The notes below the pieces were generated by a model that made no database searches, was not told the DNA's origin, and was given only the letters and a program-made list of their open reading frames with translations. From assembly GCA_937864975.1 (NCBI GenBank), contig CALMDI010000282.1:1-10403 (forward strand): a DNA stretch of 10,403 bases. Reading direction: 5' to 3'. The position numbers were made by a program, and so were the translations under genes. Source of the DNA: an uncultured Chloroflexota bacterium. Its GTDB lineage: Bacteria; Chloroflexota; Anaerolineae; Aggregatilineales; Phototrophicaceae. Below are positions 1 to 6,184 of this stretch, one piece after another. The stretch's first letter is position 1. Every line of letters starts with the position of its first letter.

Positions 1-1037
1 TACCAGTGCACAGTGCGCTCCAGCCACTCGGCGACGGGGGTGCAGACGAGCCCCAGCCCGCGCGTGGCGCGCGTGCCGTCGTAGCGCATGGTGCGCCCTT
101 CTTCATCCCCCTGCCCCTGCATCAGCAGCGAAACGGTCGTGCCGTCCGACAGTTCCATCGTCACCGCCTGATGATCCACCACGTCGTTGTCGCAGTGATA
201 CACACAGCGCCCGTAAGGACCATTTCGCAGGGCTTCCAGCCGAGCCTCGACAGTGGGCACGAGCGTGACGGCATTGCGCGTAGGGTCCACGGAATCGTGC
301 GCGTAAATGCGCGGCGCGTAGTATTTGCATTCGTCCGCCGCGGGGCACCCGTCCAGGCAGTACAGGGGCGCGCCCTCCGGGGCATTCTCAGGACGAAAGT
401 GAACCAGCGAACCAAACGAACTGAGACGCGCGACAGGCGTTCTCAGAATCCAGTACAGAATATCGAAATCGTGGCAGCATTTCGCCAGAATCATCGGACC
501 GCCCTCCGCCTCGTTGCGCCAGTTGCCGCGCACATAACTGTGTGCCATGTGCCAGTAGACGAGGTTTTCGCGGTGGTCGATGCTGACGATTCGCCCCAGC
601 TTGCCGGACTGCACGACGTGGCGCAGCGCCTGAAAAAATGGTGAATAACGGAGCACGTGGCAAATCTGAAGGTGTCGTCCGCGGTCTTCGGCGACCTGCA
701 CCAGCCGAACGTTTTCGTGCAGCACGGGGGACATAGGCTTTTCGAGCAGCACGTCATACCCGGCTTCCAGCGCCGCCAGCGTCGAGTCCATGTGCAGTCG
801 ATCCATCGTACAGTTAATGACCACGTCGGCAATCTTCCCCGCGCGCATCACGTCCTGCCAGCTTGCAAACTGGTGGGAGGGCGGTATGTCGTGCCCGGTG
901 GAAAAGCGCGCCAGTCGATCCGGTTGAGGCTCGGCAACCGCGACGACCTCAATCTCCCGTGAAAACCGCAGCGCGTAATCGCCATAGATCGTTCCGCGCG
1001 CCCCCGCGCCCAAAACCACGGCTGTCAGTGGAGCCAT
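1..1037 (-). CDS. Gfo/Idh/MocA-family NAD(P)-dependent oxidoreductase, C-terminus cut by window edge
   Basis: The minus-strand frame is open from an ATG at 1037 to the window edge and gives 345 residues with no stop. The N-terminus is a Rossmann fold with the dinucleotide-binding glycines GAGARG (residues 10-15). The family EKP motif is at 99-101 (LLEKPMSP). The presumed active-site segment is ILAKCCHDFD, with Lys186, His189 and Asp192. A Cys cluster (Cys227, Cys231, Cys237) and the stretch GRCVYHCDNDVVDHQ (276-290) are, from memory, hallmarks of a widespread subgroup of this family found in sugar-use loci. The enzyme probably oxidises, reduces or epimerises a sugar in the cytoplasm; its substrate cannot be read from sequence. 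A GAGAGG ribosome site lies 3 bases before the ATG. It sits 77 bases downstream of the GH20 gene with a hairpin between. The family also includes GH109 glycosidases, but this protein lacks a signal peptide, so that is less likely. Confidence 0.9.
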   Translation of the reverse strand, partial: MAPLTAVVLGAGARGTIYGDYALRFSREIEVVAVAEPQPDRLARFSTGHDIPPSHQFASWQDVMRAGKIADVVINCTMDRLHMDSTLAALEAGYDVLLEKPMSPVLHENVRLVQVAEDRGRHLQICHVLRYSPFFQALRHVVQSGKLGRIVSIDHRENLVYWHMAHSYVRGNWRNEAEGGPMILAKCCHDFDILYWILRTPVARLSSFGSLVHFRPENAPEGAPLYCLDGCPAADECKYYAPRIYAHDSVDPTRNAVTLVPTVEARLEALRNGPYGRCVYHCDNDVVDHQAVTMELSDGTTVSLLMQGQGDEEGRTMRYDGTRATRGLGLVCTPVAEWLERTVHW

Positions 1038-1055
1038 CTTCCTCTCACTTTCGGC

Positions 1056-1080
1056 AAAAAGCCGACGGTCTGCGTCGGCT
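1056..1080 (-). terminator. Terminator-like hairpin between GH20 gene and oxidoreductase gene
   Basis: Read on the minus strand, AGCCGAC (1080-1074) pairs perfectly with GTCGGCT (1066-1060) across a 7-base loop and is followed directly by a run of five T (1060-1056). This is the form of an intrinsic terminator for the GH20 transcript. The next gene starts only 19 bases further on, so this may be a partial terminator that lowers expression of the oxidoreductase. The T-run is short. Confidence 0.6.
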
Positions 1081-1114
1081 GTCCCACCCGATGACGATCC
1101 AATTGCAGCGCCCG

Positions 1115-2995
1115 TTACTCGCCGGCGTACAACGCGCCTGTACGCCGCAGCCGTGCGGCGCTGTCGTCCAGCCCGCCAGGACGATTGCGCGCCAGCCAGT
1201 TTTGCCGGTACGCGGCGAGAATCTCGTCCAGTTCCGCGGTCAGCGCCTGTTTGCTCACCGAGCCGTCAAGCTGCAACAGTCCTCGCTTCGCGCCGTGTTT
1301 CAGCATCTGCGCCGCCGTCACGAATTCGCGCTCGATCAGGTCGGCGTCGGGGCGCTGCATCTGGGCATTTTCCAGCGTCGACATCACCTCGTCAACGTAC
1401 TGCACGGTGCGATTTAAATTTTCCGCGAACTGCCGGCGATCACTCATGACCTCGCGACTGTTGCCGATGATCCAGTCCCGATGCTGCTGCCTGCCAAAAT
1501 CCGCCAGCGGTTGGCGGTACAGCCAGAACAGCACGCTCCCATTTTGAACAAGCGCGTTTGGCGTCTGGTAGGCATTGCCCAGGTCATACGCCAGCCTGCC
1601 CATCACGCCCGCCGCATCGTAAAAGGCGAATGCCGATAATACGGCGGGGAGATCGATATCGACGTTCCGCGCGTAGCCCCAGCTGAGTGCCGCGCCGTAG
1701 GCGAAGCCGAGATAACTGACGGGAAGCGGCTGCCAGTGCCCCAGATCGCCCCAATCCGTATTGAGAACGCCGATGGCTCCATTTTTCAGCCCGTTCTCGA
1801 CGGCATTCCGAATATTCCCCACGGCATTATCGGTGCGCCCGGCAATCGACGTCCAGCTTGAGGTGCCGGGGCACACGTAAAAGGGAATGCCGGACGCGGC
1901 GAACAAGGCGGTCATCTTCGGAAACTTGTGATTCGCCTCGTAACCCCATTCCAGCGCAATCGTATCCTTAGGCACTTCGGGAACTAGATCGGGATACTGG
2001 TTGATAATGTCCCCCCAGAACATCATCGTTCGCCCGCGCGCCTTGACCCGCTCGTAAATTTGCAGCAGGAAGTCGAGATACAAGCCGCCCTTGCCGCGCG
2101 TCGCGACCAGAGCTTTACTGCGTCCTTCCCCCAGGTCGAAGGTTTCATCCCCGCCAATGTTAAATTTTCGGCTGGTGAAGTTCGGTAAAAGCTCGTCGTA
2201 CAACTCTTCGAGGAACGGCATCGTTTCCGGCACGACCGGACTCAGGCTGAAGGGATAATCGTGCCTGGTACCCCAGGGCGCTGTTAATCCTTCGTCTGTT
2301 TCCGCCAGCGGGAGATACTGCTCGTGCTGGAACCAGCGATGCATATGCCCCATACTGTTCTGGTTGGGGACAAGCTCGATGAATCGCTCCCGGCAGTAAG
2401 CGTCCAGCGCCAGAATTTCCTCCGCCGTCAGCGGCGACGCTTTCTCCCAGACGATGCGGTGCTTGCGGTAAGCAAAGGTGTGTTCCGTGTAAAGCTGTAT
2501 CTGGTTAATCTTCCAGCCCGCCAGCATATCCACCAGATCGTAGAGCGTCGCCATCGTCGGAACCTTGTCCCGGCTGATGTCGAGCATGACGCCGCGCGCG
2601 GGGAAATCGGGCGCGTCCGCGATGTCCAGCAGGGGCGGTACCTGTCCGTAACGCTGTAAGAGTTGAACCAGCGTGCATACGCCGTAGAACACACCCGCGA
2701 AATCGCCGCCGATAATCTGGATGCCCTCTGAGCGAATGGACAGGCGATAGCCTTGCGGCTGAGCGGCGCTGGCATCGACCGCGAGGCGAAGCGCGGCAGA
2801 ATGACCGCCGCCTGCTATGTCCCAGGACTTTGGCAGCGCGCGGTTCAGGGCGTCCCGGGCACGCTGCGCGGCAAAGACCAGCGGAGCCGCCGGGTCATGA
2901 TCAAGAGCGATGGAAGCATCGAGCGTGGATAAATCAAGCTGACCATCCTGTAGCTTGAGTTCACGCGGAAGCGGCAGTAAAAGTGGAATCGACAT
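1115..2995 (-). CDS. Cytoplasmic GH20 beta-N-acetylhexosaminidase (GcnA-like length)
   Basis: This 626-residue protein would cut non-reducing terminal beta-GlcNAc or beta-GalNAc from oligosaccharides. Residues 1-128 resemble the GH20 N-terminal alpha/beta domain. The TIM barrel begins with FPARGVMLDISRDKVP (131-146), where Arg134 matches the conserved sugar-binding Arg. The catalytic pair Asp283-Glu284 lies in FNIGGDETFDLGEG. Likely subsite aromatics are Trp328, Trp350 and Trp415 (LNTDWGD). The last 170 or so residues are mostly helical. No signal peptide is visible, so it should act in the cytoplasm on imported sugars. Length and the LYTEHTFAY segment (168-176) recall GcnA-type GH20 enzymes, from memory. 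A TTG five codons upstream is in frame, but it lies just before a strong GGGGGAAGG ribosome site serving the ATG at 2995, so the ATG is chosen. It is divergent from the ABC operon. Confidence 0.93.
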   Translation of the reverse strand: MSIPLLLPLPRELKLQDGQLDLSTLDASIALDHDPAAPLVFAAQRARDALNRALPKSWDIAGGGHSAALRLAVDASAAQPQGYRLSIRSEGIQIIGGDFAGVFYGVCTLVQLLQRYGQVPPLLDIADAPDFPARGVMLDISRDKVPTMATLYDLVDMLAGWKINQIQLYTEHTFAYRKHRIVWEKASPLTAEEILALDAYCRERFIELVPNQNSMGHMHRWFQHEQYLPLAETDEGLTAPWGTRHDYPFSLSPVVPETMPFLEELYDELLPNFTSRKFNIGGDETFDLGEGRSKALVATRGKGGLYLDFLLQIYERVKARGRTMMFWGDIINQYPDLVPEVPKDTIALEWGYEANHKFPKMTALFAASGIPFYVCPGTSSWTSIAGRTDNAVGNIRNAVENGLKNGAIGVLNTDWGDLGHWQPLPVSYLGFAYGAALSWGYARNVDIDLPAVLSAFAFYDAAGVMGRLAYDLGNAYQTPNALVQNGSVLFWLYRQPLADFGRQQHRDWIIGNSREVMSDRRQFAENLNRTVQYVDEVMSTLENAQMQRPDADLIEREFVTAAQMLKHGAKRGLLQLDGSVSKQALTAELDEILAAYRQNWLARNRPGGLDDSAARLRRTGALYAGE

Positions 2996-2998
2996 GAA

Positions 2999-3007
2999 CC
3001 TTCCCCC
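2999..3007 (-). promoter_or_regulatory. Ribosome binding site that sets the GH20 start
   Basis: On the minus strand GGGGGAAGG stands 3 bases before the ATG at 2995. It falls inside the extended frame that would begin with TTG at 3010, so the longer start is unlikely. Confidence 0.65.
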
Positions 3008-3063
3008 CAAAACGCGCGTAAGTAAGCTATCCTTACAAACCGAGATTAGCGCTGGTTGATTAA

Positions 3064-3092
3064 TTGACTTATGGACGTCGTTACGTTATTTT
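3064..3092 (+). promoter_or_regulatory. Candidate sigma70-type promoter of the ABC operon
   Basis: TTGACT (3064-3069) and TATTTT (3087-3092) are separated by exactly 17 bases in an AT-rich patch of the divergent region. Transcription would start near 3099 and leave a leader of about 150 bases before the binding-protein gene. The call is by eye. No equally good promoter was found on the minus strand for the GH20 gene. Confidence 0.5.
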
Positions 3093-3201
3093 ACTAGGGT
3101 TCTTACTCTATCGTGCAGACCGGGACAAGACAAGCAGTCGCACCCAGGACGTCGCCGTTTCGGTGTAGAAAGGAAAACGCAGACTCTACAGGACGTCACC
3201 G
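3071..3201 (+). repeat. Three GGACGTC repeats in the operon leader
   Basis: GGACGTC occurs at 3073-3079, 3147-3153 and 3191-3197. The second and third copies extend to CAGGACGTC-CCG with 12 of 13 bases identical (3145-3157 and 3189-3201). GACGTC is itself a palindrome. The first copy lies between the proposed -35 and -10 boxes and the other two lie in the leader, so they could be operator sites for a regulator. No regulator gene is in the window. Confidence 0.4.
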
Positions 3202-3210
3202 ACTGAGTCT
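3181..3210 (+). promoter_or_regulatory. Inverted repeat in leader enclosing the third GGACGTC copy
   Basis: AGACTC (3181-3186) is complementary to GAGTCT (3205-3210), with an 18-base loop that contains the third GGACGTC. It ends 22 bases before the ribosome site of the binding-protein gene. It could form an RNA hairpin in the leader. Six pairs with a large loop is weak evidence. Confidence 0.3.
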
Positions 3211-3232
3211 TGGCACGGGAATTTAGAGCCAT

Positions 3233-3238
3233 AAGGAG
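3233..3238 (+). promoter_or_regulatory. Ribosome binding site that sets the binding-protein start
   Basis: AAGGAG lies 9 bases before the ATG at 3248 and only 3 bases before an in-frame TTG at 3242. The spacing and the ATG codon favour 3248. Confidence 0.7.
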
Positions 3239-3247
3239 ACCTTGAGG

Positions 3248-4987
3248 ATGCAAAAGAAACTCGTTCTTTTTTTCGTCTGCCTTCTGCTTACCATCTCGTT
3301 CGGCGCGGTCAGCGCTCAGGACGAAACCACGATCAACATTGCATGGCCCTACCAGCTTCCTCCCAGCGGACACTTTAATTCGTTTGCGACCGACGTGATT
3401 AACCTCGGCGGCAACACCTATCAAGACCTGATGGAGCCACCCCTCGCCGTCTATATGTGGGGACAGGGTGAATATGAAGGGATGCTCGCAGAATCCTTTG
3501 GCTTCGACGAAAATAACAACTACGTCGTGACGCTCAAGGAAGGCATTACCTGGAGCGACGGCACGCCCGTCACCGCGGAAGACGTGGTCACCACCTTTAA
3601 CACTGGCTATCTCATCGGAATGCCGGTCTGGGCGTATATTGACAGTGTCGAGGCGGTGGACGACCTGACCGCGAGCTTTACGATGGGCGCTCCGTCGCCG
3701 CTGGCAGAGTATCGCCTCCTCACCACGCAAATCCGTCCCACAAGCGTTTACGGCGACTTTGCCGAGCGCGCCAAGCCCCTGATTGAGGCAGGCGCGGCGT
3801 CTGGCGACGCCGAATTCGACGCGCTGCTGACCGAACTGACGTCGTTCCGACCGGAAACGTATGTCTCGGCGGGTCCCTACGTGATGCTGCCGGAAAACGT
3901 CAGCGCCGCCAACGTCGTTCTGGTCAAGAATGAAGGCGGGCTGAATGCCGACATCGTCAATTTCGACCGCGTGGTTGCCTGGAACGGCGAGACCGCGGAC
4001 GTGACGCCGCTCGTCCTCGACGGGCAGTTGTGGTATGCGACGCATGGCTTCCCGCCCGCGACCGAACAGGCGTTCGTGGACGCGGGGCTGGATATCCTCC
4101 GCGGTCCCAGCTACAGCGGACCGGCGCTTTACCTCAACCACAGCGTTCCACCGTTCGACCGACCCGAAGTGCGGCAGGCGCTTGCCTATGCGATTGACCG
4201 CGAGCAGAACGGGTTTGTCAGTCTGGGCGAGTCGGGCATTGCCAACGAGTGCATGTGCGGCTTTAGCGATAACCTGACCGAACTCTGGCTCCCGGAAGAG
4301 ACGCTGGACACCCTCAATACCTACGACTATGACCCGGAGCAGGCAGCGGCGATTCTCGAAGGCATCGGCTTCACGCGCGGTGATGATGGCGTCTGGATGG
4401 ACGACCAGGGCAACCGGATGGCGTTCGAGCTGACCTTCCCGTCAGAATTCCTCGACTGGGCGGCGGCGGCAGAAAATGTCACGCAGCAGCTGAACGATTT
4501 CGGCTTCGAGATTACGGCGCGCGGCGTGCAGTTCCAGCAGCACCCGCAGGACATATACGATAGCAATTTCCAGATGGCGATCCGCAACTGGGGTACGGGC
4601 AGCCCGTTCCCCGGGCAGAGCTTCCTTGAACCCTACAACCGCTACAATGGTCAGGGTGAGCTGGCAGGCGAAGGCGTTGGCGGCGGTATGCGCTTCAATC
4701 CCGACGTGACCTACAGCGGCGGCGAGCTGAACGTCTACGACGCCTCGATTGCGTCGGGCGAGGGGCTTGACCTGGAAGCGCAGCAGGCACTCGTCGACCA
4801 GCTTGCGGTCTCCTTCAACGAGCTGCTGCCTGTTATCCCTCTATGGGAACGCTACGGCAACAACCCGCTCAACCGCGAATTTCTCGACGCGCCGGCGGGC
4901 GACGACCCAATCTACACCAATTCGGGCGCCGATCACTTCATGCCGTATCTGATTATGACGGGCGGTGTCGCACCCGCCGGTTCGTAA
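3248..4987 (+). CDS. ABC transporter substrate-binding protein, family 5 (Dpp/Opp class)
   Basis: This 579-residue secreted protein captures the substrate outside the membrane and delivers it to the permeases encoded next. Residues 1-23 form a Sec signal peptide: Lys3-Lys4, a hydrophobic core, and a likely signal peptidase I cut after AVSA before Gln24. There is no lipobox cysteine at the cut. Family 5 marks include LAESFGFDENN (80-90), GITWSDGTPVTAEDVVTTF (99-117), and RPEVRQALAYAIDRE (305-319) in the second lobe. The N-terminal PPSGHFNSF (38-46) resembles, from memory, family 5 proteins that bind oligosaccharides, which fits the divergent GH20 gene. It is first in the operon and is followed by a stable hairpin, as is common for genes made in excess over their permeases. 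A CxC pair (Cys335, Cys337) is unusual. Peptide binding cannot be excluded. Confidence 0.92.
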   Translation: MQKKLVLFFVCLLLTISFGAVSAQDETTINIAWPYQLPPSGHFNSFATDVINLGGNTYQDLMEPPLAVYMWGQGEYEGMLAESFGFDENNNYVVTLKEGITWSDGTPVTAEDVVTTFNTGYLIGMPVWAYIDSVEAVDDLTASFTMGAPSPLAEYRLLTTQIRPTSVYGDFAERAKPLIEAGAASGDAEFDALLTELTSFRPETYVSAGPYVMLPENVSAANVVLVKNEGGLNADIVNFDRVVAWNGETADVTPLVLDGQLWYATHGFPPATEQAFVDAGLDILRGPSYSGPALYLNHSVPPFDRPEVRQALAYAIDREQNGFVSLGESGIANECMCGFSDNLTELWLPEETLDTLNTYDYDPEQAAAILEGIGFTRGDDGVWMDDQGNRMAFELTFPSEFLDWAAAAENVTQQLNDFGFEITARGVQFQQHPQDIYDSNFQMAIRNWGTGSPFPGQSFLEPYNRYNGQGELAGEGVGGGMRFNPDVTYSGGELNVYDASIASGEGLDLEAQQALVDQLAVSFNELLPVIPLWERYGNNPLNREFLDAPAGDDPIYTNSGADHFMPYLIMTGGVAPAGS

Positions 4988-5011
4988 TTCGGTAGTCAGC
5001 AAACGTACTGC

Positions 5012-5037
5012 GAGGGGCATGTCCAATCATGCCCCTC
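5012..5037 (+). promoter_or_regulatory. Strong hairpin after the binding-protein gene
   Basis: GAGGGGCATG (5012-5021) pairs perfectly with CATGCCCCTC (5028-5037) around a 6-base loop, 24 bases after the stop codon. No T-run follows, so it is not a standard intrinsic terminator. It is better read as a stabilising or processing hairpin that keeps the upstream mRNA abundant relative to the permease mRNA. Confidence 0.6.
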
Positions 5038-5042
5038 CCTGT

Positions 5043-5074
5043 AACAACAACCAATCATGCTTTTAAAAGTTGTT
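5043..5074 (+). promoter_or_regulatory. Second inverted repeat upstream of permease 1
   Basis: AACAAC (5043-5048) pairs with GTTGTT (5069-5074), and the self-complementary TTTTAAAA (5061-5068) lies just inside the right arm. The repeat ends 3 bases before the permease ribosome site. It also contains CCAATCATGC (5051-5060), an exact copy of 5023-5032, so the first hairpin has an alternative pairing partner. It may modulate translation; this is speculative. Confidence 0.3.
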
Positions 5075-5077
5075 CTT

Positions 5078-5083
5078 GAAGGA
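5078..5083 (+). promoter_or_regulatory. Ribosome binding site for the GTG start of permease 1
   Basis: GAAGGA stands 6 bases before the GTG at 5090. An in-frame TAG at 5084-5086 rules out any start further upstream. Confidence 0.65.
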
Positions 5084-5089
5084 TAGTTT

Positions 5090-6181
5090 GTGGCAACTGA
5101 AAGCCCCGCTGTACCTTCTGGACCTGCAGCGCCATCTTTTCCCATCGCGCGTCACGCATTCAGGCGGTTTTACACCAATTACACAGCGCGTACCGTCCTG
5201 CAAGCGATTGTCACGATCTGGGCGGTGATCACCTTTACCTTTTTCCTGATCCGCCTCATGCCCGGCAACCCGGTCGAGGTCTACGTCGATTTTCTCGTGA
5301 ACCAGCAGAACATGACGTATGACGAGGCATATTCCCGCGCCGCCTCGCAGTTCCGGTTTGACCCCAATGTCAGCCTCGTGACGCAGTACGTCGAATACAT
5401 GGGACAGCTTTTGCGGGGCGATTTAGGCTTATCGATTACCTCCAGCGGCACGCGGGTGATTGACCAGATCGCCCGATTTTTACCGTGGACGATTTTCAGC
5501 GTCGGTCTGGGACTCCTCATCAGCTTCACGCTGGGCGTGATCCTCGGCACCATCATGGCGTACAAACGGAATACGGCAATCGATCACGCGCTCTCATTTC
5601 TCGCCTCTGTCCTGAGCGCCGTCCCCAACTATATCTGGGGGCTGTTCATTATTCTGGTATTGGGCGTGCAGTTAAATTTGTTCAGCGTCGGCGGCTTGCG
5701 CGGGAATTACGATCCCTCGCTGCAGCCGGGCTTCACGCTCGAATTCATCGGCAGCGTTCTCAAGCACGCCTTTCTGCCCGTGCTGATCTACGTGATCGGT
5801 TCCATCGGCGGCTGGATGCTCAACATGCGGAACAGCACCGTCAGCACGTTGGGGGAAGACTACGTCAACGTGGCGCGCGCGCGCGGGCTTACGTCCAGCC
5901 GCATTCTGCTGGCGTACGTCGGCAGAAATGCCGCCCTGCCGATGTTTACGCTGCTCGCGATCAATATTGGCTTCATTATCGGCGGCAGCGTCATTATCGA
6001 GGAATTGTTCGTCTATAAGGGGATTGGCAGTTTCCTGTTCTGGTCGATCACGCAGCGCGATTACACCTCGATGCAGGGGGTGTTCCTCATTATCACGATT
6101 TCCGTGGTTGTCTCGAACCTGCTGGCGGATTTGCTCTACAGCCGGTTAGACCCGCGCGTTCGCGTGTCGGGCGGGAAGTAG
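5090..6181 (+). CDS. ABC transporter permease, DppB/OppB family
   Basis: This 363-residue inner-membrane protein is one half of the translocation channel. After a Pro/Ala-rich cytoplasmic leader of about 30 residues, TM1 (about 37-55) ends in FFLIRLMPGNP (51-61), the DppB hallmark. A long external loop (56-131, with NMTYDEA at 74-80 and LLRGDLGLS at 107-115) precedes five more helices at roughly 132-156, 165-193, 226-246, 284-304 and 330-350. The EAA-type coupling loop that contacts the ATPase is EDYVNVARARGLTSSRILL, continuing to Leu283-Pro284 (256-284). The C-terminus LLYSRLDPRVR (348-358) is also typical of DppB. The start is GTG, supported by GAAGGA 6 bases upstream. It sits 102 bases after the binding-protein gene and 3 bases before permease 2, so the two permeases are probably translationally coupled. 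Confidence 0.93.
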   Translation: MATESPAVPSGPAAPSFPIARHAFRRFYTNYTARTVLQAIVTIWAVITFTFFLIRLMPGNPVEVYVDFLVNQQNMTYDEAYSRAASQFRFDPNVSLVTQYVEYMGQLLRGDLGLSITSSGTRVIDQIARFLPWTIFSVGLGLLISFTLGVILGTIMAYKRNTAIDHALSFLASVLSAVPNYIWGLFIILVLGVQLNLFSVGGLRGNYDPSLQPGFTLEFIGSVLKHAFLPVLIYVIGSIGGWMLNMRNSTVSTLGEDYVNVARARGLTSSRILLAYVGRNAALPMFTLLAINIGFIIGGSVIIEELFVYKGIGSFLFWSITQRDYTSMQGVFLIITISVVVSNLLADLLYSRLDPRVRVSGGK

Positions 6182-6184
6182 ATC

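Noticed and set aside
6..644. Plus-strand open frame (212 codons) at the left edge
   Set aside because: It is antisense to the oxidoreductase, whose minus-strand frame carries the Rossmann and EKP motifs.
3018..3036. GTAAG/CTTAC inverted repeat upstream of the GH20 gene as an operator
   Set aside because: The arms are only 5 bases with a 5-base spacer; this is too short to support without comparison.
3086..4141. Long minus-strand open frame (351 codons) antisense to the binding-protein gene
   Set aside because: Its sequence is low-complexity Arg/Gly/Val-rich with no domain, and the opposite strand encodes a clear signal peptide and family 5 motifs.
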